Shown: positions 48,725 to 57,316, numbered from the stretch's first letter. The stretch is 64,000 nt of DNA from DATFTE01 sp963802575 (GCA_963802575.1 CAWDJF010000007.1:186001-250000); one strand, 5' to 3'. The notes: a model not told the origin generated them from the letters alone. A program made the numbers and translations.

Positions 48725-48991
48725 CTATCGACTGCTGCCGTAGTTCTTGTGCAAAATACCGGCTAAGATAATCAGAAATGCGAACAAGCGCACCAGGTAA
48801 GTCCACGGACTGCCCTCGTTAAGACGCGCAGCCTGGAGCGTGCCAAACCTGTTGAGCCCTTCAATAAGAAAGGCAACGGCAAACGCCAGGAACAGCACGT
48901 CATGGGTCCGCTTCCAGAACTTGAGGAAGAACACGCTGGCCGTTACGAAGCACGTCGCGATTACTCCCAACAAGAATGCCTCAACTCTCAT
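48725..48991 (-). CDS. DUF5985-like small membrane protein
   Basis: 88 residues with three predicted helices: AFLLGVIATCFVTASVFFLK (about 4-23), DVLFLAFAVAFLIEGLNRF (about 31-49) and YLVRLFAFLIILAGILH (about 65-81). The FWKRTHD loop between the first two is typical of the family tentatively known as DUF5985. Its ATG directly follows the TGA of the upstream gene (TGAATG). Last gene of a three-gene operon headed by a winged-helix regulator. Function unknown. Confidence 0.75.
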   Translation of the reverse strand: MRVEAFLLGVIATCFVTASVFFLKFWKRTHDVLFLAFAVAFLIEGLNRFGTLQAARLNEGSPWTYLVRLFAFLIILAGILHKNYGSSR

Positions 48992-49249
48992 TCACTCACC
49001 TTCCCAAATCAATCCGTGAAGAAGAACCATCATGGCAATTGCTGCGGTCAGGAGTCGCCAGAAATACAAATCCACGTCCGGATATAGCACCAGATCCACA
49101 AATACAAGCAAGTTTGATACGGCCAATCCGAAGAAGCACAGCGCGCTCCACAGCAGGAGCCTCGTTCCAGTGCGACGATATCCTCGCGTCAGAAGGACGG
49201 CGCAGAGCAACGTGGTCACAGTCCCAAAGATATAAACGGCTGGTCCCAT
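48992..49249 (-). CDS. DUF5985-like small membrane protein, second copy
   Basis: 85 residues from ATG 49249; the longer frame from 49363 overlaps the upstream regulator and is rejected. Three helices (VYIFGTVTTLLCAVLLTRGY, LLLWSALCFFGLAVSNLLVF, FWRLLTAAIAMMVLLHGLIW). It is the same size and topology as its neighbour, suggesting the two form a hetero-oligomeric membrane complex; this is inference. The start lies one base after the stop of the wHTH gene (TGACATG). Confidence 0.75.
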   Translation of the reverse strand: MGPAVYIFGTVTTLLCAVLLTRGYRRTGTRLLLWSALCFFGLAVSNLLVFVDLVLYPDVDLYFWRLLTAAIAMMVLLHGLIWEGE

Positions 49250-49250
49250 G

Positions 49251-49637
49251 TCACCCTTTCTCCTTCGTGAAGCGAAAAGCTCGGGCAAAATCTCGGACAG
49301 CAGAGGATGCTTTCGAATGAACCATGCCGGAAACACGAATGAGCTCGCGACGATACGTCGCATCTACAAGCGCCACTAATTTGTCGTGTTCGAGCGAACG
49401 AGATCTGTACTGGTACTGGGAGGCAGGCGACGGCGTTTCTTCGAGCAAGTCCCGCTGGACCAGGTCTTTGAGTACCCGCAAGGCGAGTTCCTGTGAGACG
49501 TAGAGCTCTTTCGCTATCTCGTCGACGGTCCAAGCCTTTGGACGCCTGCCCCAAACCAGCAATAAAGCCTCCAGATGAGGGATCGTATCGATTTGGTCAA
49601 GGATGAATTGATCGACTAGCCGGTTCTCCGCATTCAT
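49251..49637 (-). CDS. winged-helix DNA-binding protein heading a DUF5985 operon
   Basis: 128 residues. A winged HTH at about 15-75: DTIPHLEALLLVWGRRPKAW, VDEIAKELYVSQELALRVLK and LVQRDLLEETP. The remaining C-terminal helix (RELIRVSGMVHSKASSAVRD) may dimerise. Tight coupling to the two small membrane proteins suggests it controls that operon or senses a signal with them. The 240-bp upstream gap has no gene that I trust. Confidence 0.78.
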   Translation of the reverse strand: MNAENRLVDQFILDQIDTIPHLEALLLVWGRRPKAWTVDEIAKELYVSQELALRVLKDLVQRDLLEETPSPASQYQYRSRSLEHDKLVALVDATYRRELIRVSGMVHSKASSAVRDFARAFRFTKEKG

Positions 49638-49878
49638 TTACGACGGTTTCGCTTTCCCTAAACCTCGCTTGTGTTGGACATCTTGACTTCAAATGATAAC
49701 GCATCAAAAGAGGCTAGTATGAGAACGCCAAATAACAGTTGCGTGGGGAAAACGTGGGTTGCGATTCTCAAATACGCCACCCGGCCCGATCGCGTCGCAC
49801 CAAGTGAAAGATTCTGAAGTTCGCCCACCAGCGTTCTCACGCATTGATCCCCGGTCCGAGCAAACGCGAAGCGTCCGC

Positions 49879-51360
49879 TTAACCCACCAGTCGCAAGCTC
49901 GGCACCGTCATCGCCTTCACCATCACTGGACGCCTGTACACCAACTCCAGCAGGTGCCGCGCTGCCGCCACTTGTTCTGCCATACGATCTCGCGGAGAGT
50001 ATCCCTTAGCCGCGACCAGCAGAAATCCATCTTGTTCGCGAACTTCTAAATTTGTAATGCGCCCGTCGCGCTCGCCATCGAAAGCATCGGCGAGCCGCAG
50101 GATACTCGCCAACCGCAAAACGGTCTTCCGCTCCGCTACGGTTAGCCCGGCCAGCGATTTCTGCCCCGTGCGCGGCAGGGCTCCGCGATGGTAGCGGGCC
50201 ACCGAAGCCACCAGGCGCAGATCGCGCTCCGTCCAACTCAGCGGAGCCGCCATACGCGACACCAATCGAAACGTGCTCTTATGATGCCCCTTGTCGCGCT
50301 TCGAACGTCCCACATCATGCAGCAAGGCCGCCAGCCGCAACACCGCGCGTTCATCTTGCTGATTCCCGTTCGACCCGGGATTCTTTCCCGGCAGCCCGTC
50401 ATACAACTGCAGAGCCAAATGCGAAATATGATCCGCGTGCTTGAAATCAGGGTCCAAGATCGATCCCCACAACCTCAACCGGCTCAATGCGGCCGCGTCG
50501 ATGTCGTTGCCCTGCGGCAACTCGGCGCGCCACGCATTCCAGAGAGTCGACTTCCCCACCATCTTCTCGTGATACTTGGCGATCCGCTTGCCACGCTCTT
50601 CGAGAATCCGGTTGTGCCAGCGCGTCCGGGCCTCGGCATCAGGAAACGCGTGAATGCGCACTGCCGTCGCCCACAGCACGTCGAGATCGTGAACTTCGCC
50701 CAGCTGATCCTGCAAATCTTTCAGATCGTCTTTCCAGGCGAGATGCTGCTGCGGAAGGAAATTCTCGACGATGTAACGAAAGCGTTTCAGCCCAATGCGG
50801 AGACTGTGAAACGCGACTTGCGAGCGGTTGCGCAGAGCTTTGCGGTGCAGGTCGTGCGCCGCCATCCATTTCTCGAGCGCGAGATGCTTGAAGATGACGC
50901 TTCCGTGCCGGAATTTCGCGGCCCGCCGCGGTAACGACCGTCCCCAGCGCGCCCATTGCTTGCGATCAAATTCCTTCAGCGCCTGCGCCGCGTCCACTTT
51001 GAGTTGGATCTCGCGGCTCGAGAGATAAGCGAGAACCGATTGCCCCGTCGGATCGCCCGCGCCTTCCAACCTTCGGACCCACTCCTCCATCACCTGCACA
51101 TCGCGCAGCTCGCCCAGGCTGGAAAACAATTTCTTCCCCGCCTTCTTCATGTCCTTCCATGCGGGGTCGGGGTCCATTGCGATGAGTCCGTCGGCCATCG
51201 ATCGGCAACGCCGCAGGGCAACTCGAAGATCGTGCACCGGATCGGACGCAAAGTCGGCCGAGGCACGATCGCACTCCTCGAGCACGCGTTGCATCCACGC
51301 GGCAAGTCCCGCAGGTGGATCGGGTCGTTTAATGACAGAGGCGGAAGCGGCAGAGGACAA
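49879..51360 (-). CDS. CHAD domain - HD domain fusion protein
   Basis: 493 residues. CHAD domain about 20-270 with the two conserved His-basic helices HDLRVALRRCRS (43-54) and HSLRIGLKRFRYIVENF (185-201), which bind polyphosphate in known CHAD proteins. A C-terminal HD-like domain (about 300-490) follows, related to the Ppx/GppA C-terminal domain, with LAALLHDVGRSKRDKGHHKS (343-362). Together this points to polyphosphate binding coupled to a phosphohydrolase- or nucleotide-type activity; which one is unknown. Divergent from the HEAT-PilZ gene across 275 bp. Confidence 0.85.
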   Translation of the reverse strand: MSSAASASVIKRPDPPAGLAAWMQRVLEECDRASADFASDPVHDLRVALRRCRSMADGLIAMDPDPAWKDMKKAGKKLFSSLGELRDVQVMEEWVRRLEGAGDPTGQSVLAYLSSREIQLKVDAAQALKEFDRKQWARWGRSLPRRAAKFRHGSVIFKHLALEKWMAAHDLHRKALRNRSQVAFHSLRIGLKRFRYIVENFLPQQHLAWKDDLKDLQDQLGEVHDLDVLWATAVRIHAFPDAEARTRWHNRILEERGKRIAKYHEKMVGKSTLWNAWRAELPQGNDIDAAALSRLRLWGSILDPDFKHADHISHLALQLYDGLPGKNPGSNGNQQDERAVLRLAALLHDVGRSKRDKGHHKSTFRLVSRMAAPLSWTERDLRLVASVARYHRGALPRTGQKSLAGLTVAERKTVLRLASILRLADAFDGERDGRITNLEVREQDGFLLVAAKGYSPRDRMAEQVAAARHLLELVYRRPVMVKAMTVPSLRLVG

Positions 51361-51635
51361 AGCACATCCCTCAGAATCTGGAATTGGGACACCATTCTCG
51401 CCGCAAAGCTCGATTTACGCCAGTATTTTGCTCGCACCCCGGCTCGAGCTGCACCGAAGTCGCGATGCTTCCGAAGTTGGTCTTATTACCTCCGTAATGT
51501 GCGCTAACTTACCTTTCGCATTACGCTTACCGCGTAGCCAGAATTGTGTAGGAGTGGCATATTCTTACTACCGACACCAATAAAGAGAGCCGAGCTTCCT
51601 CAGCCCGGGCATTCGTCCATAGCCTGAACATCCTG

Positions 51636-54284
51636 GTGAAGTATGTTCGCCTGTACGGTTTCGAACATAAGCGCACCGAGGGACAGTTCGAGAGCACGTG
51701 GGCGGAACTGCAGAACGGCCTTCCCAAGGGCCAGGACGGCAGTTTTCTGCTGGGCGTCTCGGGAAACAAGCTGCTTCTGGATGGCATTGCGCTCGAGACC
51801 GGGCAGGCCGAGCGCAGCTTTGCGCAGCTTCTAGTCACGGCGGGTCTGGCCAGCATTCATTTTTCGAACAAAGTTACGATTGACGAGTTCGCGCGCCTGG
51901 TTCGGGCTTTCGCTGTAGGCGGCTCGAAAGCGACCGACGTGGTCAAGCAGATCAAGGAAGCGTTCGGCGACAACAAGCAAGCCAGCATTCGCATTAACGA
52001 AGTGAAGTTCGTAGCCGCCGATCCCGCGACCAACGACGTTACCGTCGCAGCCCAGATCGCAGCCCAGACCCTGGGACCGGAATTTAAGCAGTGGCTGAAT
52101 GATCCGCAGAAACTTCTGCAGTTGATCGCCGCAGCCGAGGGCGCCCACAGTGGCGGAGGCGGGGGCGAAGGTAGCGTTCCCATTGGCAGCGTCCCCACCA
52201 TCAAGATGAGCGGTGGAGGCGGCGGTGGCACAGGAACGGGAACTGGGACCGGAACCGGCGGAGGCGGCGGCTGGAGCGGCGGTGTGGTTCCGCTGCAGGA
52301 AGAGGAAGTGATTCAGGCCATCCGGCTGCTGACTAAGTTCGGGGAAGTCGGCAGCGCTGATCCTAATGTCAAGCCCGAACTTCTGCAAAAAGAACTCGGC
52401 AGCGTCGACCCCAACACCAAGCTGAACCTGCAGCAACTGCTCGAAAGCCTGGCATCCAACGTCCCGAGCGAACAAAACGACACACCGCTGCTGATGAAGG
52501 CGGCCGAGCATATGGCCATCCGCTTCGCCCTGGAGCGTTTCCAGAAGGGCGAAGTCAAGGTCAACGCCGTGCACCAGATGATGGAGCACATGAGCCGGCA
52601 GATGGACACGTTGCGCCAGATTTTGAAGATCCAGGAAGAGAAGATGGGCAAGGCCGGCATCCTGGTCGAATCCCATGCCGACATTCTGGATCGCATGTTC
52701 TGGGCGGAAGTTCCCGAAGCCGGTAAAAAGAGCGTGCTGATGTCGAACGAAGCGCCCTGCGTTCCGGCGCGTAACGTTCGCCAGTTCGTCGAACTACTGC
52801 TGGAGCGCGGCGACAAGGAAGCCGCCTCGGCCATTCTCAAGAATTATTTTGGATGTCTCGATCTCAAAGATGCGGAGCCGCGCAAGAAGACGGCTATCGG
52901 ACTCAGCCAGCTCGCCGACCTGTTTGCCGCGGCCGGCGGCGAGGTCATGGGCCTCACCGTCCGCAAAATAGGCGATGCGCTCTCCAAGGAATCGGATCCC
53001 GAACTGCAAAGCCTGCTGGGCGCGGCCTTCGTTCGCCTCAGCACCGAAGCCAGCAACCGCAAACAATTCACGGCTCTGAGCGAAGTCTGTGCGGCCATGG
53101 ACGTGGTGGCCAAGCAGCGTCCCGTGCTGGCGCAGGAGTTGCGTCCGCGCATCGGCGTGGAAAACCGCCTGCCGGAATTCATCGAAGAAGCGCTGCGACT
53201 TCCGGAAGTGCCGCAAGATTTGATGCAGGTGCTCAAGCGCACCTCGCAAGCCTCGGTCGATCATCTGGCCGACCGCTTCTTCCGCTGCATGCGCCGGGAA
53301 GAATGCGACCGCATGGTGGAAGTCGTTCAGCAACTCGGCACCCCGGGACAGGCGCAACTGCGCGACATGTTGCGCACCGGTCAGCCACGCCAAGCGGCCT
53401 CGGCTGTCGGCCTGATGAGCCGGCTCGACGTGCCTTCCCTGCTGGAATTGCTTCCGGCCCGCTTGCCGGAATGGAATCGTTTCTATCACGACGTGGTGGT
53501 GCGGCAGATCGCTTACGGCGCTGCGCACGATCGCGGACGTTCGCTACTTGAGCTTCTGGAAATCCTGGACCCCCTGGTGTTACCGCAAGCTATCGATGAG
53601 ATCGGCATGAGCGGAGACCGCACCGCGGTTCCGCCGCTCATCGTGATCGCCGAAGCCGGCGAGACGCACGGACGCTCACCGCTTCTGCAGGTCAAAGCCG
53701 TCGAATCGCTCGGACGTTTGCGCGAGGCTGAGGCGGTTCCGGTTCTGCGCAATCTGCTCGAAGCCAAGAAGATGTGGAAGTGGTCGAATCACCGCGAGCT
53801 GCGCATCGCAGCCGCACAGGCGTTGGCCAAGATCGATCCCCGCTATGGCAGCCAGGTGCTGGCCGACAGCGGCCTCGAAGCGGGAGAGTTGGCTATCGCC
53901 GCTCTCGATGCGGCTCCGGCATGCCCGTGGGTGCGCCAACGGCGCTACGAACGCATCGTGTTGCGCAAGACTCTGTCTGCCACGATCAGCAGTTCGTGGG
54001 GCAAGTCGAGCCTGTTGATCCGCGAGCTCAGCCTCGGCGGCGGGATGGGAACGAAAGAAGACAATCTCCGCGTCGGCTCGGAAGCAAACATCGACATCTC
54101 TACTGGCGTGCGTCACATCCGCGCGCAAGTGCTGCTGCGCCGCGCACGAGTGAACGAAGTAGGATTCGAAATCGTCAACACCGATCTTGAAAGCCGTTAC
54201 CGCCTGCGGCGTGTTCTGGTGGAATCGGTCGACCGCGCCCCCGAAGTGAAAAACGAAGACTGGGAAGGCAAGCGGAAAACGTAA
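51636..54284 (+). CDS. HEAT-like repeat protein with C-terminal PilZ domain
   Basis: 882 residues from GTG 51636, but in-frame protein-like sequence continues upstream to an ATT at 51561 (LTTDTNKESRASSARAFVHS) with GGAG six bases before it; no ATG, GTG or TTG exists between that ATT and 51636. The N-terminal domain (to ~170) is followed by a Gly/Thr-rich linker (about 170-210) and then long helical repeats of the HEAT type (LLMKAAEHMAIRFALERF, RNVRQFVELLLERGDKEAAS, VKAVESLGRLREAEAVPVLR). A PilZ-like end has SLLIRELSLGGGMGTKEDN. PilZ domains bind cyclic di-GMP, though the RxxxR part is not obvious. Probably cytoplasmic signalling scaffold. Confidence 0.82.
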   Translation: MKYVRLYGFEHKRTEGQFESTWAELQNGLPKGQDGSFLLGVSGNKLLLDGIALETGQAERSFAQLLVTAGLASIHFSNKVTIDEFARLVRAFAVGGSKATDVVKQIKEAFGDNKQASIRINEVKFVAADPATNDVTVAAQIAAQTLGPEFKQWLNDPQKLLQLIAAAEGAHSGGGGGEGSVPIGSVPTIKMSGGGGGGTGTGTGTGTGGGGGWSGGVVPLQEEEVIQAIRLLTKFGEVGSADPNVKPELLQKELGSVDPNTKLNLQQLLESLASNVPSEQNDTPLLMKAAEHMAIRFALERFQKGEVKVNAVHQMMEHMSRQMDTLRQILKIQEEKMGKAGILVESHADILDRMFWAEVPEAGKKSVLMSNEAPCVPARNVRQFVELLLERGDKEAASAILKNYFGCLDLKDAEPRKKTAIGLSQLADLFAAAGGEVMGLTVRKIGDALSKESDPELQSLLGAAFVRLSTEASNRKQFTALSEVCAAMDVVAKQRPVLAQELRPRIGVENRLPEFIEEALRLPEVPQDLMQVLKRTSQASVDHLADRFFRCMRREECDRMVEVVQQLGTPGQAQLRDMLRTGQPRQAASAVGLMSRLDVPSLLELLPARLPEWNRFYHDVVVRQIAYGAAHDRGRSLLELLEILDPLVLPQAIDEIGMSGDRTAVPPLIVIAEAGETHGRSPLLQVKAVESLGRLREAEAVPVLRNLLEAKKMWKWSNHRELRIAAAQALAKIDPRYGSQVLADSGLEAGELAIAALDAAPACPWVRQRRYERIVLRKTLSATISSSWGKSSLLIRELSLGGGMGTKEDNLRVGSEANIDISTGVRHIRAQVLLRRARVNEVGFEIVNTDLESRYRLRRVLVESVDRAPEVKNEDWEGKRKT

Positions 54285-54289
54285 GAGCA

Positions 54290-54482
54290 CTCATGTGGCG
54301 CGGGCCCCTCGCCCGCGTCTAGCCACAAGCACATCAATTCGCATCACCCTGAGTTCTGTACCAAGGTTCCTATCAGGGCATCGCTGCGATGCCCTGAAGC
54401 ACATTGCAAGAACCGATTCAAGGCGCTGCTCGCAACCTTCCTCGTGGACAGACGCGGGCAAGAGTGCCCGCGCTACACGTGC
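54290..54482. repeat. family B palindromic element
   Basis: CATGTGGCGCGGGCCCCTCG at the left; GCCCGCGCTACACGTGCC at the right. The interior contains GCATCGCTGCGATGCCCTGA, a family A variant. It starts six bases after the HEAT-PilZ stop and abuts the atpE terminator. Confidence 0.85.
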
Positions 54483-54484
54483 CG

Positions 54485-54512
54485 AAAAAAAAGACGCAGC
54501 CTGAGCTGCGTC
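54485..54512 (-). terminator. intrinsic terminator of the atp operon
   Basis: On the minus strand GACGCAGC-tcag-GCTGCGTC followed by eight T (plus-strand A run 54485-54492; stem 54493-54500 with 54505-54512). It ends the atpZ-atpI-atpB-atpE transcript 20 bases after atpE. Confidence 0.92.
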
Positions 54513-54531
54513 TCTACTGAGAACGAAATTC

Positions 54532-54846
54532 TTACGCCACTTTTACGAAGATGATCACCAGCGTGAACAGTACCAGCGACTCGATAAAGGCCAGTCCCAG
54601 AATCAGCGCCAGCTGAATTCCCGGACGGGCTGCGGGATTCCGCGCCATTCCTTCACAAGCGGCCGCCGCGACCTTCGACTGTCCGAGCGCAGCCAGAGCA
54701 ACCGCCAGGGCCATCGCGAAACCGGAAGTGATGGCAACCCAGTTCGTCGCCGGATGCGCCATCGCTTCGCCTCCCTGCGCGAATGCCGGCATGGCTACCG
54801 TCAGGCAGACCATCAGCATTAATACCAACATGACAACTTTCCGCAT
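54532..54846 (-). CDS. atpE: ATP synthase F0 subunit c
   Basis: 104 residues. A signal-peptide-like N-terminus (VVMLVLMLMVCLTVAMPAFAQ) precedes the two-helix hairpin; such extended c subunits are common in Acidobacteriota. Helix 1 VAITSGFAMALAVALAALG, polar loop QSKVAAAACEGMARNPAA, helix 2 LALILGLAFIESLVLFTLV with Glu89 as the proton-binding carboxylate. It forms the c-ring. Last gene of the F0 operon; F1 genes are not in the window. Confidence 0.95.
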   Translation of the reverse strand: MRKVVMLVLMLMVCLTVAMPAFAQGGEAMAHPATNWVAITSGFAMALAVALAALGQSKVAAAACEGMARNPAARPGIQLALILGLAFIESLVLFTLVIIFVKVA

Positions 54847-54934
54847 AGTGCACTCTCCTGATGAATTGCCGCCAGTGGGTGGTTGACGTCATCCTCGTGC
54901 AGACGCCCTCACGCTGAACGGATCCAACTGCCAG

Positions 54935-55006
54935 GTTGCTGGTAGCTGGTGGCTGGTCGCTGGTAAGCGTTTCGCCGCTACCAGCGACCAGCGACCTGCT
55001 ACCGGT
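54935..55006. repeat. inverted GCTGGTAGCTGGTGGCTGG repeat between atpB and atpE
   Basis: 54939-54966 carries a GCTGGT-type run; 54977-54998 carries the complement (CGCTACCAGCGACCAGCGAC). It can form a long hairpin inside the operon, possibly tuning the c:a ratio by mRNA processing (inference). Confidence 0.65.
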
Positions 55007-55010
55007 GTTC

Positions 55011-55769
55011 CTAGTGCTCGTGCGCCGTCGCTTCGCCGAGATACACGCACGCCAGCAACATGAAAATATAAGTCTGAATAAACGCCACGCCGATGTGCAG
55101 CCCCTCAAAAATAATCGGAATTCCCAGCGGAATCAGCGAGAAGAACACCAGCGTCACCATTTCTCCCGCAAACATGTTGGCAAAGAGACGGACAGTTAAA
55201 GACAGCACGCGTGCCAAGTGGCTCACAACCTCAATCGGAAAAAGTAATAAGGGAAGGAGGAGGCGCACAATCCAGGGGATGCTCGAATCCTGGGGACCGA
55301 TGAAATGTTTAAGGTACCCGATAGTCCCATTGGCCTTGATTCCCTGATAGTGGTAATAGAACCATGTCACCAGCGCGCATCCCAGCGGCACCACGGGAAC
55401 CGCGGTTGGAGATTCCAGACCGGGAATCAGACCAATCAGATTGCACGTCAGAATGAAGAGGCCTAGCGTCACCAGATAGCCGACAAAAGGCTCGTAATGA
55501 TGGCCGATGACTTCTTTCGCCATTCCGCTGGTGAAACCTTCGATCCCTTCCATCACGTGCTGCAATCCGCCCGGGGAGTCCACCGACAGCCTCATGCGCA
55601 CCGCGAGAAAGAACGCCGTCAGCAGCAGAAAGACCAGCACTTCCATGGCAGCACTGTCCCGGATGGGAGCCTGGGGATACTTGGTATGAATATGCAGCGC
55701 GTTGAACAGCGCCAGCACCTGCGCGCCGAAGAGTTTATTCAGAAGCTGTGTGAATGCGAGTTGCTCCAC
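55011..55769 (-). CDS. atpB: ATP synthase F0 subunit a
   Basis: 252 residues. Multi-helix membrane protein with the family signature SLTVRLFANMFAGEMVTLVF, whose Arg faces the c-ring, and the terminal helix FIQTYIFMLLACVYLGEA. Earlier conserved parts are FVGYLVTLGLFILTCNLIGL and IPGLESPTAVPVVPLG. It provides the proton half-channels. It lies between atpI and atpE on the minus strand. Confidence 0.96.
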   Translation of the reverse strand: MEQLAFTQLLNKLFGAQVLALFNALHIHTKYPQAPIRDSAAMEVLVFLLLTAFFLAVRMRLSVDSPGGLQHVMEGIEGFTSGMAKEVIGHHYEPFVGYLVTLGLFILTCNLIGLIPGLESPTAVPVVPLGCALVTWFYYHYQGIKANGTIGYLKHFIGPQDSSIPWIVRLLLPLLLFPIEVVSHLARVLSLTVRLFANMFAGEMVTLVFFSLIPLGIPIIFEGLHIGVAFIQTYIFMLLACVYLGEATAHEH

Positions 55770-55800
55770 GCCATTTTCCCTGAACGATCAGAGTTGTAGA

Positions 55801-56229
55801 TCAGTACCCGCGGCGGAGGGCAGCATAGGCTTCCCATGCCGCCTCGCTTAACATGGCCCCCACCGGCAGGCACAGGCCGAACAGAAACCCTCGAAAGGCC
55901 TGTAAAGAACCTCTGAATATAGCATAGGCGACGATTCCAACCAACACATAACGCAGGAGAAAGCGCAGAACCACGGTTCCGCCGCGCTCGCGGCTGTGCG
56001 CTTCGACAATGCGGCTGGCCAAGCCTTCCACGCTGCGGGCGAGCGCTTTGAAATTGATCCAGGAAATCAAGGCTCCGAGAAAAAAGCCGGCCGCGGTGGC
56101 GATTCCGTAAAACCACCACACCGGCCACGGAGTGATGACCGCGAGCACCAGAAGAATACGAACGATACGGCGGATGGCTCCCCCGTAGAAATGTTCGGCC
56201 ACAGGATTGGGCGGGAGGTCCGCGTCCAC
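55801..56229 (-). CDS. atpI: ATP synthase subunit I-like membrane protein
   Basis: 142 residues with four hydrophobic helices (RIVRILLVLAVITPWPVWWF, IATAAGFFLGALISWINFKA, LLRYVLVGIVAYAIF, FRGFLFGLCLPVGAMLSEAA). The GFFLGALISWINF helix is the typical AtpI core. AtpI proteins aid c-ring assembly and ion uptake. The start overlaps the stop of atpZ by one base, indicating coupling. Confidence 0.82.
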   Translation of the reverse strand: MDADLPPNPVAEHFYGGAIRRIVRILLVLAVITPWPVWWFYGIATAAGFFLGALISWINFKALARSVEGLASRIVEAHSRERGGTVVLRFLLRYVLVGIVAYAIFRGSLQAFRGFLFGLCLPVGAMLSEAAWEAYAALRRGY

Positions 56230-56456
56230 TACTTGTCCTTGAATGAGGCGGTTGCCGAGCGAATCATCTGCACAAAGCCGACCACCGCGCCAAAGATGAT
56301 GCCGCTAACAGTGAGCCACTTCGTATGAAGCCAGTAATCGAGCAACTTGCCGAGAACGAATCCCAGCAACACGGCCGCGGGGATGATAAACCCGATCTCC
56401 GAATAGCGAGCCACGGAGGCCCAGGGATTTTTTCGCTCCTGATCGTCGGAGGCCAC
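56229..56456 (-). CDS. AtpZ/AtpI-family F0 accessory protein
   Basis: 75 residues, two helices (SEIGFIIPAAVLLGFVLGKL and TVSGIIFGAVVGFVQMIRSA) joined by a DYWLHTKW loop; the paired Gly-rich helices match AtpZ/AtpQ-type proteins found first in atp operons. First gene of the F0 operon here. Probably helps assemble F0 or carries Mg2+; unproven. Divergent from the 39-residue membrane protein at 56517. Confidence 0.85.
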   Translation of the reverse strand: MASDDQERKNPWASVARYSEIGFIIPAAVLLGFVLGKLLDYWLHTKWLTVSGIIFGAVVGFVQMIRSATASFKDK

Positions 56457-56516
56457 GGCGCAAGAGTAGCAGAAAGCATTGGCAGAGGAGACTGCTTTCG
56501 CTTAGGCTGTCGCACA

Positions 56517-56636
56517 ATGAAACGCAAGGGCGGCTCGGGCAAACTCGAACGCAACTTCTGGATCGTGGTGATCCTGTTCGTGGTGATCGCGGTGATTTTG
56601 ATTTTGATTGAGGGGCATTACTGGAATTTTGAGTAG
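56517..56636 (+). CDS. 39-residue single-helix membrane protein
   Basis: ATG 56517 encodes MKRKGGSGKLERNFWIVVIL, then FVVIAVILILIEGHYWNFE. A basic N-terminus, one strong helix and an aromatic tail predict an N-in small protein. It is divergent from atpZ (60-bp gap), so it may share its control region. The ribosome site is weak. Ends just before a family B element, as several genuine genes do. Confidence 0.5.
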   Translation: MKRKGGSGKLERNFWIVVILFVVIAVILILIEGHYWNFE

Positions 56637-56638
56637 GA

Positions 56639-56826
56639 ACAGCCTATGCGGCGCGGACGCCCCCGTCCGCGTCTCACCATGGGCAAGTTTGCCCGCAGCG
56701 CCTAAAGGCGAAAATCGGAAGCGACTATTGGCATCGCTGAAGCGATGCCCTGATACAGAATCGAGACTGGTACGGTCCACTCTCTTCGTGGCTAGACGCG
56801 GGCGAGGGAGCCCGCGCCACATGAGC
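56639..56826. repeat. family B palindromic element
   Basis: Left CTATGCGGCGCGGACGCCCC, right GGGAGCCCGCGCCACATGAG. A more diverged copy; the interior has a family A variant (GGCATCGCTGAAGCGATGCC). It lies between the 39-residue gene and the acyl carrier gene. Confidence 0.8.
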
Positions 56827-56830
56827 AGTC

Positions 56831-57100
56831 CTAGCGGGGGGCGGCTTCGCCTTTTTTGGCTAGCTTGGCGGCGACGAAGGCGTCGATCTCATTGATCGAT
56901 TGGAAGTTCTCGAGAACAATTTCGTCGTCGGAGATGCGGACGCGGAAGTTATCTTCCAGGAAAGAAACCAGGCGGAAGATTCCCAGGGAATCGATGATGC
57001 CCGCTTCCATCAGCGACTGGTCGTCGGCGACCTGGTTGATGCCTTTGCTGCGGGCGCTTTCCAAAACAAATTCGCGGACTTGCTCTTTCACGTCGGCCAT
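56831..57100 (-). CDS. acyl/peptidyl carrier protein
   Basis: 89 residues. Four-helix carrier with the phosphopantetheine site GIIDSLGIF, Ser38. Flanking text: REFVLESARSKGINQVADDQ, RLVSFLEDNFRVRISDDEIV, FQSINEIDAFVAAKL. It differs from the primary fatty-acid ACP (no DSLDxVEL), so it is a dedicated carrier. It is last in the order acetyltransferase, dehydrogenase, adenylation enzyme, carrier, implying it receives the residue activated by the 57317-58885 enzyme. Confidence 0.9.
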   Translation of the reverse strand: MADVKEQVREFVLESARSKGINQVADDQSLMEAGIIDSLGIFRLVSFLEDNFRVRISDDEIVLENFQSINEIDAFVAAKLAKKGEAAPR

Positions 57101-57316
57101 TATTCCCCCAAAGATTCAGACTACATTGTGCAGTCGGTCAGTGCAAAATGCTGCTTGGTGCCGTCCGCGAAGTCGGACTCGTTCGTTTCGCTTCCGCGTC
57201 GGAGTGAGAATTTCAGTCGTCCCTCCGGGACTTCACGGAAAGTTCCACTCTCCCCGGCGCTGAAGCGCCGGGCTATTAGCAGCCGCTCCTCCGGAGCTCC
57301 TACCGTACGTGATTCT
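57101..57316. repeat. 216-bp gap with CCCGGCGCTGAAGCGCCGGG hairpin
   Basis: 57256-57275 is a perfect hairpin. Upstream lie GGACTCGTTCG and CCGTCCGCGAAGTCGGAC-type partial palindromes, downstream a CTCCTCCGGAGC palindrome (57286-57297). No gene. Carries the start region of the carrier-protein gene. Confidence 0.6.

Noticed and set aside
49658..49840. 60-codon minus-strand frame in the gap upstream of the wHTH operon
   Set aside because: Hydrophobic stretch only; no ribosome site and no recognisable text.
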